The position numbers were made by a program, and so were the translations under genes. Below are positions 37,095-48,567 of a DNA stretch of 52,878 bases, piece by piece. This DNA comes from Mesostigma viride (taxonomy: Eukaryota; Streptophyta; Mesostigmatophyceae; Mesostigmatales; Mesostigmataceae). The stretch's first letter is position 1; each line of letters opens with the position of its first letter. The stretch lies in NCBI GenBank assembly GCA_009746045.1, contig RPFO01001057.1:1-52878 (forward strand), in the 5' to 3' direction. Below the pieces are notes generated by a model. That model searched no databases and had not been told where the DNA came from. It was given only the letters and a program-made list of their open reading frames with translations.

Positions 37095-37285
37095 TTATAA
37101 CATAACTCCGTCGGGAGATCATTAATTAATTAATTATCAACATCACTCCGTTGGGAGTAGATGTAGCACATAGCCCTGAGAGCGGGCATATGGCTTTTAA
37201 TACATTCTAGGCTACTTCATGCAAGGGTGGGAATGTAAGCTACCCCTGCTCTAGGTGCACCAGGGCACCTGCACCCTCATGGTCT
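37095..37285 (-). mobile_element. LINE 3' end, minus orientation (second copy)
   Basis: Same family as 36456-36640: ACTCCGTTGGGAGTAGATGT, AGCACATAGCCCTGAG, TTTTAATACATTCTAGGCTA, CTCTAGGTGCACCAGG. Another hairpin end (CATAACTCCGTCGGGAG) and ATTAATTAATTA sit just left, at 37100-37133, as a nested or tandem end. Confidence 0.7.
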
Positions 37286-37567
37286 ATCACGCTATGCCCG
37301 GGTAAGGGGGGAGCATGCCTGTGAGGGAGGAAGATCATCATGGCTATACAAGGGCTAGGACATGGCTTCTCGACAGAGAGCATCTCTCTGCATGGCATAG
37401 CATGGCTAAATTCTTAATGCAACATCCATGGGGGTCCCATTATAGACAAAGCATGGCTAAATGTTGAAGGCATCATCCATGGGGGCCATTGTGGGCGCAC
37501 ATGCGCGTGGGCCACATGCTAGGCTAAGCCTTACTAACCTACACTACTGGTATATATATTCCTAGTC

Positions 37568-37862
37568 CGGGAGGACCGGCTGGACCTGGAGGGCCAGCGG
37601 GCCCCATGGTCGGCGCGGACCTGGACGTCATATTGGCGTCAGCGCTTGTCGGTGGCGCTGACTCGGGCCATGGCTGACATCATGCTCCGCCGTACGCGGG
37701 CTGATTTTGCGGTGCAGCAGGGCTATTAGGTTCCTCCCGTTAGGCGTTTCCATTGGTCTTATCGTAGTATAGAGCTTTGACATGGCTCTGTATATAGGTT
37801 TATAGCTGGGCGTTTGCTTTGGTTTGAGTGATTTCACTCTGCTGTAAGTAATTATATTTTTA
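37568..37862 (+). mobile_element. 5'-truncated LINE insertion: ORF2 C-terminus and 3' UTR
   Basis: Flanked by a perfect 16 bp target duplication (ATATATATTCCTAGTC at 37552-37567 and 37863-37878). Inside, 53 codons end at TAG 37727-37729 (YWRQRLSVALTRAMADIM, RRTRADFAVQQGY), followed by about 130 bp of 3' UTR and a TTATATTTTT tail. Duplication length, truncation and tail match target-primed reverse transcription. Confidence 0.85.
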
Positions 37863-37912
37863 ATATATATTCCTAGTCTGAGGTGGCAGGAGGGGGCTGC
37901 CAGGGCTTGTGG

Positions 37913-39234
37913 TCAACGTACGTGGATGACCGCCCCCCTCCAGTATACCGGCTTCCCCCTTGCGCTCTGCCGGAGCTGAAGGTAGGTCGGCCATAGCTCG
38001 CGTCGCCGCTGTTGCTGGGCCAGGGTCAAGTCGTCGTCCAGCGTGAAGCGAGTCTCCGAGAGCTTCTTGCGGCATTTAAGGAACGCCAGCTTGTCCGCCA
38101 TGTACTTAAAGGTGAGGAGCACGGGTGCCGGGCCAGCCTTCCCCCGCGCGCGGGGGAGGCGGACAGCCGACATGTCCAGCTCACCAGTGAGTAACATGGG
38201 GGCAAGAATGGCGCGCTTAAATGCCGCAAGAAGGCTCGTGGAGGTCTCACCTGCCGGCTGGTCGAAGTGCTTGACGATGACATTGTGGCTGCGCCGGGCG
38301 ATGTCGGCTTCCTCGCGGAGGTCGAGGGCTTGTTGCTTGAGTTGTGCCGAGATGGTGGAGGTGGTGGAGGTGGTGTGCTGCTTAAGCAAGTCCGCCCAGG
38401 TGGAGGGAGCATCGCCGGCCGGGCCAGCAGGCGCCGGCTGGGCGGCGATGTCCTTCACCGCCTGGGCGGTGAGGCCGGCGGTGTCATGCAAGCTCTCAAG
38501 GGCGTCGGCGGTGGCTTGAAGGCGGTGGTCGAGGTCGAGGAGCTGGGCTTTGATGTCGGCAGTGGAGGCGGAAATGGCAGCGGAGGTGGCGGTGGAAATG
38601 TGAGGAAGTTCAGCAGCCAGCGTGCCACCCATTGCTGCGACGTCAGCAGCAAGGGGGGTCACGTGCTGCTGAAAGGCTTCCGTGAGGATGGAACGGAGGG
38701 TGGGGGCGGAGATGGATGGAGCCCAGATCTCGCCGTCAGAGCGCTGGAGAAGGGAGTTGAGGATGGCGTGCTGGAGCTGGGGGCGGGGGCAGCCAAGCAT
38801 GGCACTGTGGGCTTGCCAGCGGCTGCCGTTGCTGCAGAGGAGGCGACCTTGGTCGTAGAGATTCTGATCAGAGTAGAGATGGATGCACAGGTCGTAAAGC
38901 GAGGCGTAGTCCCCGAAGAAGATGCAGTCCATAGCATCGTCCGGAGACATGTTGGTCCAGTCGTGATCATCGACCTTGAAAGGGTGGGGCCGAAAGCGCG
39001 GTTCCGAGGGGCGGGACCATCCTGTTTTAAGTCGGCTGGGCGGGTGCGTTTCGGGTCAGGCGATGCCGATGGCGAGGCATTAAGCCCGGGAGGTTGCTGG
39101 GTGGCCACCAGTGCACGACTAGTGTCACCGCTGCCTGCCGGACCTGATGGCGAAGCTGCAGCCGCAGCTGCCGCATTTTCATGGGCGAGCGCATCCGCCA
39201 AACTGCGTTGCGTCAGAGGACGTTTGCTCGTCAT
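37913..39234 (-). pseudogene. LINE ORF1 (coiled coil plus RRM-like nucleic-acid-binding protein), one frameshift
   Basis: ATG at 39234 opens MTSKRPLTQRSLADALAHEN; a frame change near 38996-39010 leads to FKVDDHDWTNMSPDDAMDC. A coiled-coil stretch follows (STADIKAQLLDLDHRLQ, ATADALESLHDTAGLT), then an RRM-like part (VIVKHFDQPAGETSTSLL, APVLLTFKYMADKLAFLK) and the C-terminal piece DDDLTLAQQQRRRELWPTYL ending GAVIHVR. This order is that of L1-type ORF1 proteins, which coat LINE RNA. No ORF2 follows; the downstream side is interrupted by the insertion at 37568-37862. Confidence 0.8.
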
Positions 39235-39379
39235 TTGCGTTTTAGATTCGGAAAATTATATCAGCATGTGCGTCTTAGAAAGACGAAGCGATAGTGATAT
39301 TCACAGCTGAATTTGGGGCTCAAACGTAAAAGTTATGAGCTCCGCCGTCAGCCATGGCTACCTCGTGGCTCGTGGCTCG

Positions 39380-39475
39380 GGAGATCATGTATCACATATT
39401 CCTTGCTGGATGGATGGAGGTGGGCGAAGCCGCGGAACCGAACTACGCTAACTCTAAGCTAATCTAGTCTCCACC
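39380..39475 (-). mobile_element. LINE 3' UTR fragment, minus orientation
   Basis: Inverted, it reads AGACTAGATTAGCTTAGAG ... GCGGCTTCG ... GGAATATGTGATACATGATC, matching the 3' UTR at 18349-18496 and 44851-45005. Confidence 0.65.
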
Positions 39476-39979
39476 ACCGACGCCATCGCCACAAAGCTCC
39501 AGGAGCTGGAGGACCACCGCCAGGCCCAGCAACGGGAGGTCACCGACCGCGCTCGCCGCGAGTGCCGAGTGGTGCTACGTCGCTTCCCCCAGAAGCCAGG
39601 TGAGACGTCAACCTCTCTTGCTGACGAGCTCAAGAACCAGCTTCTTACCCTCATGGGCCTGGTCGGTACGTGAGGTAGAACTGCGTGGGTGCCACCGCCT
39701 TCCCCACTCACGGGACAAGGCGGCCCCCCCACCAGTCCTACTCACCTTCCCCTCCCCTGAGGATAAGCAGCGGTTCCTCTCTCGTCGCAAGCGGTTGCAC
39801 GACCTCACCTGGACGCTGGATGACGACCTCACCCCCGCTCAGCAACAGCAGCGACGCGACCTGTGGCCGGAATACCTCCGCCATAAGCAGGACCCCCAGA
39901 AGCCCAAGGTGTACTGCATGGAGGGGCGGGGACCTGATGATCAACCACAAGATGTGGACGCCCCCAGCGGGCTAGAATA
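39465..39979 (+). pseudogene. LINE ORF1 fragment (plus strand)
   Basis: Opens inside a coiled coil (TTDAIATKLQELEDHRQ), then RRECRVVLRRFPQKPGETST, a frame change near 39660, PPVLLTFPSPEDKQRFLSRR, TWTLDDDLTPAQQQQRRDLW and KVYCMEGRG, ending at TAG 39977-39979. Homologous along its length to the minus-strand ORF1 at 37913-39234 but clearly diverged, so it is a different subfamily. Confidence 0.78.
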
Positions 39980-40412
39980 GCAATAGCCCTAGCTTGTAAC
40001 CATTGGCGTCACTGCCGCTAAGGCAGCCATGCCTAGAATGTTGCCTAGCTGTGCCAACACACCTAGTCACGTGCCGCCAACGCACGGTACACAACCAGCC
40101 ATAGCCTTAGCCTAGTCCTAGTACAGCCATGCTACGCCCTGGCTATGTTCAGATTACTTGCCCACGCTCCTTGCTATGATATGCTCACATGGGTCTTATT
40201 GCACCCACAGTTTGCCGGATCGTTAGCCTGTCCTTTAGCTAGCCGCGCCCGATTGTAGCTGTGGCATGCCTTTGGCATGAAGGAGACTGGGGGTCTCTGC
40301 CCTTTCTCCTGTAGTGCACACACAGGGATTAAAAGCACTTCGGTGCTCCGTGACTCCCCAACGGGAGCACGAGTTTAATATATAATTAATTAATTAATTA
40401 ATTAATTAATCT
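39980..40412 (+). mobile_element. LINE 3' UTR with hairpin and TTAAT tail
   Basis: Follows the ORF1 fragment and ends in GTGCTCC-(13 nt)-GGGAGCAC, a stem-loop, then AATATA and (ATTA)n. The same end occurs inverted at 17273-17365. Confidence 0.7.
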
Positions 40413-40567
40413 AGTCTAGAAAGCCCTAGCTACTCTACTCAGCAAAGCGTCCCTTCCGCTTGGGGGTAGGGGGCTTGCCCACAGGGGCTGGCGTGTGAGC
40501 CTGGACAATCTTCTGCATGCCACCTCTTCAAGATTGTTCTGCATGGCAGTCCATGGCAAGATCGGAG
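40413..40567. other. No gene recognised between LINE ends
   Basis: Short stretch with TCTAGTCTAGAAAGCCCTAG. Nothing supported. Confidence 0.3.
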
Positions 40568-40795
40568 AGGGAGTGAATTAATTAATTAATTAGAAACATA
40601 ACTCCGTTGGGAGTACATGTAGCACATATCCCTGAGAAGGGGCATATGGCTTTTAATTAATACATTCTGGGCTACTTCCTGCAAGGGTAGTCCTGATGTA
40701 AACTACACCTGCTCTAGGTGCACAAAGGCACCTGCACCACCATGATCTCTCAGAGCTCAAGGGGGGCCGGGCATGGGGTGGAAGATCATCATGGC
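40568..40795 (-). mobile_element. LINE 3' end, minus orientation (third copy)
   Basis: TTAATTAATTAATTAG, ACATAACTCCGTTGGGAGTA, CATGTAGCACATATCCCTGA and CTCTAGGTGCACAAAGGC repeat the layout of 36456-36640 and 37095-37285. Confidence 0.72.
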
Positions 40796-40799
40796 TATA

Positions 40800-40857
40800 A
40801 GCTACCATGGTCCGGATTCTCCCGATTTCTGGCCTGCGCTGGTTGTCTCCTTGATAC
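40800..40857 (-). repeat. Dispersed ~48 bp motif, copy 3 of 3
   Basis: Starts AGCTACCATGGTCCGGATTC and continues TCCCGATTTCTGGCC as at 11712; identical over about 53 bases. It lies inside LINE-derived sequence here, but inside a CACTA element at 11712, so it moves or is copied independently of both. Confidence 0.75.
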
Positions 40858-41019
40858 AAAGGCTAGGGCGTGGCTTCTCATCAGAGAGTGACTCTCTGCA
40901 TAGGCAGAGCTGGGCTAAATTCTTAATGCATCATCCATCCATGGGAGTCCCATTGATAGGCAGAGCGTGGCTAAATTCTTAAGGCATCGTCCATTAATTG
41001 AATTGAATTGAATTGGAAC

Positions 41020-41220
41020 ATAACTCCGTTGGGGGCAGCATCAATGGGGGCCTTGACGCAGCAACAACGGCGACGGGAGCTATGGCCGACCTACCTCCAG
41101 CTCCGGCAGACGGCGGGGCAGAAGCCGGTCTACTGGAAGGGGGCGGACATCTACGTCGCCCACAAGCCCTGGCAGGCGACCCCTGCCGCCCCAGCCACCC
41201 CAGTAAGTAAGTAAGTAAGT
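41020..41220 (+). pseudogene. LINE ORF1 C-terminal fragment ending in an AAGT microsatellite
   Basis: LTQQQRRRELWPTYLQLRQT, then KPVYWKGADIYVAHKPW, matches the C-terminus of the ORF1 at 37913. It joins on its left to an inverted LINE end (ACATAACTCCGTTGGGGG) and ends in (AAGT)4 at 41202-41220. Confidence 0.75.
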
Positions 41221-42620
41221 ACTTGCGTGTCATGCGCAAAGGCATGCCACGGAGTACTATGCTAATCTCATTAGAAAAATAATTACACACAAGTTTAAAC
41301 AAATATCGTCTGCATCATCCCCCAACCGTTAAGCACTAGATGGGGATGTAATCCTCATCGGAGCTGTCCTCTACTGTAATGTTAAGCAAAGAAAACAAAT
41401 AAAATCAATCCTTTTTAACCACAGTAATGGATAGGGAACCAAACACTAAGGTGAGAGGGGTATCTGCACTAGAAGAGGATAACACCGTAGGACGAGAAGG
41501 TGAATGAGGTGGTGTAACAAAAACAAGATTGTCTACCGAAGGACGAGCATGAGGAGCAGGACGAGAATGGAGACCCAAATCTGATTCACTATGATTCAAG
41601 AGGTAGGTCTGAGCTTCCTCAAAGGACATAAATTTCTTGTATCTAGTTACGTTGTATACACGGTTCTGAACTATCTATGTTTCTAGCGTCGGACCAGGAA
41701 AGGAAGATGGCGGACCATTGAGGCGTAATCACTACGTAATATTTAGCTAGGCTATTATCGCTGGAAGAATGGGAAGGAGCAGTAAAAGAACGCCGCTGGC
41801 TCATGGTAACGCACCTGGTTGGTCTTGAGAAGTCACGATAGGAGAACGAGGAGTAGGAGGCGACTTAGCTGGGTTATCTGGATCACCGAAAGTACGAGGG
41901 CGGCAATGGTCCAGCGCTCGTAGTCCTAAAATCAGCGACCCAGTGAATTCTGCGGGTGTGGCCGTCTAATGAACAGCAGCACGAAGGAAAAGGTGGAACC
42001 TACCAAGACGCTAATCGTCTCACTATAGCCAAACCGAAACCATCCTCTATCTACGACAGTAAGAAGCGATACTCTATCTACGACAGTAAATGACAATTCT
42101 CAGGAAAACAAAACGAGGAAAAGGAGCTATCTATAAAAGGATTTTTCCGCTTCGAGCAGGTCTAACGTCTAGGCAGAGCGTGTCCCGAATCGGGCAGCAC
42201 TACCCCCCCAGCTTGCAGGCGACCCGCCCATTACCTGTCAAGTAGGTGTCGTACGTCTTCGTTTCCCTGGACGCGGAAGGGTTGATGCAAAGGCGTATGT
42301 GGCAGGGGATCGTCGTCTCGCTCTCTACCTATGCGAAAGTTCCTCCGAGTCCATTGTTACGTCCTAAAACTCTACCGCCACCTCTACCTCTACCCGGCCT
42401 AACGCTGCCTAAACTAGTAAGGCCACCTCTAGTTAAACCCCTAGCGAAAGACGAACGAGACGATCCAGATCTCAATGGATTTACGTATGTGCTACTATAA
42501 TACGCCATAAGCCATTTACACAAACCCGTTTACTCCAGGAATAGAGGAAGGAAACACAACTACACTGCCATGACCCAAGCTAATATGTGTTAATTCATTT
42601 TGGCTCACACCCAACAGTTT
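41221..42620. other. No gene confirmed; possible retroelement remnant
   Basis: Minus-strand pieces include MSFEEAQTYLLNHSESDLGL (ORF 41405-41629) and an Arg/Gly-rich stretch (VRPGRGRGGGRVLGRNNG, 42329-42523). An RG-rich segment is common in Gag-like and RNA-binding proteins, but no family motif was seen. Confidence 0.25.
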
Positions 42621-42638
42621 TGTCCTCAATTGAGGACA
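42621..42638. repeat. 18 bp perfect palindrome, copy 1
   Basis: TGTCCTCAATTGAGGACA, identical at 44333-44350. Each copy is preceded by a T-run (AGTTT / GATTT). Confidence 0.8.
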
Positions 42639-44332
42639 GTGCAATGCTGTTAATAACTCTCACACACAAAAAAAATTAAATATGGGGCTTTGAACCATGA
42701 TCATTTATGATGTGTTTGAGAGTTCCAATGCTTAACATCATCCATATGTGCGCATTTCCTATTTAATTATGAATTGTTACGTGCAGGGGGGCCTGCATCG
42801 GCAACCAAGGAAAACCCTCCACTATAATGCACGAGAGAATGAGACACAAAGACCATGCTTCCAAGGACCACAAGCGGTCACCAAACCCATAGGACACCTC
42901 CCTAACATGTGGCAGCCACCCCGGGGCTGCCCATGCTTGGCCACCCCACGGACAGCTATGGCATATGGCCAGGAACCCGATACGGGCAACTGCGCTTGGC
43001 AGAGCACTAGGAAAGCTAGCTATGCCAAACTAGGGTAAGGACAGGTTTTCAGTGGCCGAGTAAGGTCCTAGGTCTTCGTAGGACGCTTAGGTGACACCAT
43101 GGTGCTTTAGCACCCTAAGTAGAGCCATGCATGCAATATAAAGGGCTCATTATAGGTATCGCAAAGACGAAGAGCCTATCACAGCAGCAGAATGCCAACA
43201 TGACAAGGTCAACTCCTCTACCTAGCTCCCTCTAGAAAAAGGGTTATATGTCAGAAACCAAATAGGCAAGATCCCAGAAAGCCTGGGAAAAACTTTCAGC
43301 AACAAGGCAGCAACAAGAAACTATCCACACGTACGCTTACCATAGCAAGCAAGGCATTGCTTCTAACGCCAGCGTTGGCCATGCAGATAACGATTACCTT
43401 TGCATTGACGGAACGGAAGGAAAAAACGGTGGCCAGCTAACACTCGCCTCTCCCCATTCAACAGCGGCATGAAAATGAAGGGGCTGGGCATAATACACAT
43501 CGAAATCATACAATGTAATCGAATAACAACCTACGACATGTGTTGTCGTAATTTATATGAAGAAACGGATGCGGATGATGTCCGGAGACGGCTTCTCGAC
43601 GTGCTCCCAGCCGGCCAGATGCGCGGAAAGGCTCGAAAATTATAAAAGAAAGCATGGGGACGCGCGGGCAGCACCTAGCCTTGCGGCAAATGAAATCTAT
43701 GGCTCGCGCCCACCGCCGTCGTCGCCAGGCGCAACGACGATCTGACGACATAAAAACTGGGTATATTTAACGCTTCCAACCGCCCAAAATACTTGTACCC
43801 AGAACTCGCCCTTGAACCCGAAAGCGTAACAATACCCACCCTCACGGTATCCGTTGCTAATGTCAAGAAAAAAGCGCGCATCACAGAGCAGTATACCGGC
43901 TTGTCATGCAATCTACGTCGCCTCCCGTTTTTCTGCAAACTAGACAAATTCCGTTCATCAAAGAATTTTTTAGAGAATCAAAAGCGATTGCCCCCCAAAA
44001 ACAGCTTGGGCGGAAGCTCTAGATGTCGATCTATAATTCTGTCTTGGTCCGGGGCAAAACGATCGCCTGTATAGTTCAGGCAAGCCTCGGACCTGGCTCG
44101 ACCCCATAGCCGCAATTTGCGGGAACACACGCACGCATTGCAACGTTCCCACCAAAATAGGTACTTTTCTCCACCACATAATTTACAGGTACGGACGGGT
44201 CCTGTCGACCCCAGTACCGCGCCGCGCCGGGTACCGAGTCCATTTTCGCGGGAAAAGGGTCAGATGACCGTTGGGACCAAGGTTTCGCGCCAATACCTGC
44301 TGCTGAAGGTGCTGTCCTTATTGGGAGGATTT
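42639..44332. other. No gene recognised
   Basis: A TATAAAG box near 43139 follows GCACCCTAAG, and short open frames on both strands lack protein-like composition. The two 18 bp palindromes bound the stretch, so it could be one element, but no coding part was identified. Confidence 0.25.
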
Positions 44333-44350
44333 TGTCCTCAATTGAGGACA
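44333..44350. repeat. 18 bp perfect palindrome, copy 2
   Basis: Same 18 bases as 42621-42638, 1.7 kb away. Confidence 0.8.
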
Positions 44351-44804
44351 TGTGAGTTTGGGGCAATTTAACACACGCCGAGTGCCAACACGAGGGGTAG
44401 AACGTGCATAAATGATCACCAACGGTCCAGCATAGTGCTTGGGCCGACCTGGCCCTCGCCTAAGTACAAATGTACAGATGCACGCTGGTCCACTACATGA
44501 TTCTACCCGAAGGATAAGGACCACTAATAAAGTACGCGGCGCGACGCCCAAAAGCATCCAATGCACCACAGTACTGTTACGAGGACAACAGTGTCCCAGT
44601 ACAAACTACACGTAAACCTAGGAACGACCGAGGCAAAAGACCTAATTTACGTCCGTAACTACAACGAATTGTTACGCGACGTAACAGATGACCTACTGGT
44701 CCCAGCCCAGTTTCAATACCGCATCCACTCTCTCTCCCTTCTTTGGACTGCCATGCAGAACAAGACGCGGTGCATGGCAGAAGATTGTTAAGGCTCACAC
44801 GCCC

Positions 44805-45005
44805 GACCCTGTGGGCAAGCCACCTCCCCCCAAGAGGAGGAGGCGTTTTGATGAGTAGGGTAGTTAGGATTTTTCTAGACTAGATAGATTAGCGTTAGGA
44901 TAGTCCGATTACGCGGCTCTCTCCACTCCACCACCCTGATCAAGGAATATGTACTACATGATCTCCCAACGGAGGCATGTTATAATTTAATTTAATTTAA
45001 TTTAA
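44805..45005 (+). mobile_element. LINE ORF C-terminus plus 3' UTR and AATTT tail
   Basis: The frame GKPPPPKRRRRFDE ends at TGA/TAG near 44857, followed by about 90 bp of 3' UTR, GGAATATGTACTACATGATC, TCCCAACGGAGGCATGTTAT and (AATTT)n. The UTR matches 18349-18496. Confidence 0.78.
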
Positions 45006-45149
45006 TCATTGCTGAGCATTATTAGTGGAAATGAATATAGGTTTATATTAGCATGTGTCAGTTCAGTTAGGGTAGTTTTGTGGCACACCTCCCCTTAACC
45101 AAATATACAAGCCTCGGCACCCGGCGCCTCACTGCAACCGGCCGACCTT

Positions 45150-46193
45150 CCGGCATTTTTCACCATGCATGCCGATCGCCGACGTTCTACAAATCCTCAA
45201 ACTCCGATACGACGCCGACGACATCATGCATTCGCCATCCCCACACCGGTGCGGCTGTGCCTGACGGACCCGATGAGTGGTTGCAATGGGAAGACGACCT
45301 GCAACGCACCTCCTGCCTCTTTACATGCTGCCCTGAACTCTGCAACCCGCTGGCGACCATCGCTGCCGCATCCGACGCCGCAACCAACGCCGATACCCCT
45401 GCCAGCGCAGCAGATTAACCCGCTGCATGAGCTGCTGCGCAGTACGTGGCATGCAGCAGTCCCTCACCTCTGTGCAAGGTCCGGTGCATGAGCTCAAGTC
45501 CATGGCTGCGGCATTTGCTGCAACCTAAGCCAGTGACCTTGCTGGAAAAAAATCGCCATGGCCCCCCCCCCCCCCCAAGCGGGTCACGTTCGCGGACGTG
45601 ACGGGCGAGCCTCGTGGCCCAAGCGGCTAAAACGGCAGCCTCTGCACGCATGCAGTGTTCAGTTGTCACAGAATGTCGGTGGCATAGTAGCTCAGACAAC
45701 GCAATATAGTCCTCAAGAACTTTGAGGTGGACAAGCATGACACCGCACAAGCGCTTACCGAAGCATTGCGATTTGTGGCCGGGGCGCAGCGTTCCTGGGG
45801 GTGCTGCAGCTGCGACACCACCAAGTGACCATTGACAGGGCCATTTGCCTGCCAGGGCAGCTGGGCCTGGTTCTGGTCACCATGGCCACCGTGAACGACA
45901 AGAAATAGGTCATTGGTGCCCGTCGCCTGCTTAAGGGCCATCGTCTCAGTATGGACGTGAGGACTACACCCCTGCACAGCTGGCGGCGAGGAGCAAGCTG
46001 TGGAATCTCGAGAAGGTCGTGGCGGCGAGGAAGGGGTACGTAGAGGGGGGCGGAAAGCGCGTACAGATGCGTCTGATGTCGGATGGTCGCTTTGCTGTCT
46101 TCTTTGACGGTGTTGAGATAAACACCACGGGTGCTGAGTCTCGTTTGGAGTCTCGGAAGAAGCGTGCTGCCCCTGGTGGTTCCAGTAGGTAGA
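45150..46193 (+). pseudogene. Degenerate LINE ORF1 with many stops and frameshifts
   Basis: Recognisable pieces in order: DEWLQWEDDLQRTSCLFTCC, INPLHELLRSTW, KRVTFADVTGEP, IVLKNFEVDKHDTAQALTEA, LVLVTMATVNDKK, VIGARRLLKGHRLSMDV, YTPAQLAARSKLWNLEKVVA, GRFAVFFDGVEINTT, ending KKRAAPGGSSR and TAG near 46193. The series (TFA/TMAT---DK, hydrophobic-LKG-LSMD, YTPAQ----LW) parallels the ORF1 copies at 37913 and 39465. A run of 15 C at about 45567-45582 adds a further break. Confidence 0.75.
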
Positions 46194-46514
46194 CAACCCT
46201 ACTCGTCGGCTCGCGGCTGATAGATAGGCTTTGGGGACACTGAGCCTACAATAAAAACTGAAGTCGATCCCACCCGTTCCACCCCCATGCCTCGCCCTAG
46301 TCGAGTGACGGATACACATCATGGTGGTGCATGTATTTCGGGCCAGAACGGCAGCTCTCAGCAGTCAGATTCGCAGTACCGACACAATGACCGACGCATG
46401 CTACTAGATTATCTATACGCCTCTGCGTTGCGCAATCATCATGCATGAGCGGGACAAGCTCCATGCGATGAAAAGCACTATTCCATCCATCTCCCTCCCC
46501 TCCGTTCCATCCCC

Positions 46515-46582
46515 ACCCCCAAGGGAATATGTGCTACATGATCTCCCAACGGAGTCATGTTATAATTTCAAATTTAATTAGG
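46515..46582 (+). mobile_element. LINE 3' end with hairpin
   Basis: GGAATATGTGCTACATGATC, TCCCAACGGAGTCATGTTAT and AATTTCAAATTTAATTAG. Probably the 3' end belonging to the ORF1 remnant at 45150-46193. Confidence 0.72.
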
Positions 46583-48567
46583 GTTAATTAGTGTAGTGTC
46601 CTACACCCTAATACCGGTAACCGGTTGCGGTAACCGACACCTCGGTTACTCCCCGTTAACCGACTCCCTAGTAGTCGCAAGTGTGAATGCTACCAAACTA
46701 CACCGTCCGCATTGTTAATTTTAATTATAACTGTTAATTATTTTAGTTTGCCACCTGAAAGTGCAAAATAAAACAAGAAAATTGTAAATATTTAATTCCC
46801 GAGTGTACTTCCCTTTCGTTTTTCCAGCTACCAAACAAACAAAGAAAGTATAAATAAATATTCTTTGACTGCCTAAGCGCTTCTTTCGCGATGAAAAACA
46901 AAGAATTATTAAATCTTTGGCTGACAAATGCGCTCTTACCGGCAGTAACAGCAGTGCTGTCGGCTGGGTTATACCAAATAAACAAAGAGTTATTAAATTG
47001 CGCAGCCAGTTCAACGGTTGTTCGGTAACCAAACAAACAAACTAATAATTAACTAATTGGACGGGTCGACTTCTTCTTCCAACCAATAAAACGTAAATAT
47101 CTAATTCCGAAGGGCCTTTCGGCTGAACCGAATTAAAATTAACAATGCGGACAAGATGCGGACGGTGTAACTTACGCCACTCAGGGCAGAGGTTCAGGTT
47201 CTCATTCAAAATGCGCGCCAGTGGCCAGCCACGCCCCCGCAGCGGTAAACTTCTCTGGCCCCTGTCCAGCCACCGCGCGAAACTACGTACGAAGGTACAT
47301 GACATATTTCTAGATATCGCCATTAATTTCAGCTTGGTTGGAAGTTTTGACGTAATCGCGACATGTCAAACGGCGCTCCAGGCAATGCCTCCCACCATAT
47401 CTGGGTAAGAGCGCACGTGGCCATTGAACTAGTCTTTTCCGCTAATCAGCACGTAAGTTGAGCAAGCACACGTGCCGACGTGCGCCCAGTTTCTCCCACC
47501 GGACCGCTGGATCTCCTCACTAGGCAACAGCACGAACGCAATACGTGGTCTTCCCCTCTCCTTCTCTGGAGTCAAAGCTTGTAATAAATCTAGTACGAGG
47601 TAAGCCAAGGGCTTGTTGTTACACAAAATGTCTGCTTGGACGGTATGATCTGAGGTAGCAACTTCATTTACAACTCTGCGACTTCCTTGCATAGTTTGCT
47701 GCGGTGATGCCACATTTGGTGGCTGACGATAATGGTACTATTGATCAGCCGCCCAAGCAGCTCGCATAACTACCGTTCATCATTAATCTACTTCCTTAGC
47801 TGTATATTCATTCATAGCGTTACCTACGTACTCTTCTGAGTAAACTTTCACAACATTCTAGCAGGTCTCTGTTTTGCGAGCTATGATAATGCCATGGTTT
47901 CTTTTACCTGGTAATGCTGAGGTGGGTGAGGCGTGCATTTCTGTCTGTCTTGCTGTTTTCACCTAATGCTATGAGCATGCGGCCCTTTTTGTTCCAGTAG
48001 TTTCCTGTTTCCTAATCTTGTAGGAAACGTTTTGCACCCTGTAGCGCCTTCGGGCGTCGGGCTTATGGTACTGTTTTGTGTAGCTTCTTTTATGTTCATT
48101 CTATAAACGCCGTCTGCTGCCTGTGCCGGCTCATCCGTGTGCCGAAGCGTAGGGATAACGCATTCTTTTTCATGCCCATTCCCGTGCCCCCATCAAGGCC
48201 CGCCCTTGTGCTCTTCACCCTTTCAGGTCATGCGTTGGGTGTCATTGCTGTTTACACATTTGCAGAAGGGGGGGAGGGAAGGAGCAGGTGACTGACAAGC
48301 AGATGATGGCCGCTGCTGCCCATAATTAACAACTAACCTGTTACGAATTATATGGACTGGCAGCTTGCCCGCTGCTACTGGAGGGCGTCACTGTTTACAA
48401 GCATGAAATCACGACAAGAATGGCAGGGTCTCACTCACCACTGCAACTGCTAACCCAAGTGCTCGCTCGCGCTTAATTCGCGTGAAACGCCCACGATGTT
48501 GCAGTAACAGTACCAACTCCCGGGGGCGTTCGTCAGGACAACGGCCATCGCTCTCACCAACAGCAAT
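46583..48567. other. Intergenic, AT-rich in part, no gene confirmed
   Basis: 46600-46680 repeats CGGTTAC/GTAACCG motifs. 46740-47050 (minus) repeats TTTAATAATTCTTTGTTT-like pieces and gives frames such as FGYRTTVELAAQFNNSLF and GWPLARILNENLNLCPEWRK, which look faintly protein-like but match nothing I know. A 94-codon frame at 47429-47713 (-) is likewise unassigned. Confidence 0.3.

Noticed and set aside
37095-37140. Bacterial-type terminator hairpins (CTCCG...GGGAG)
   Set aside because: They recur at LINE 3' ends with microsatellite tails in a eukaryotic context.
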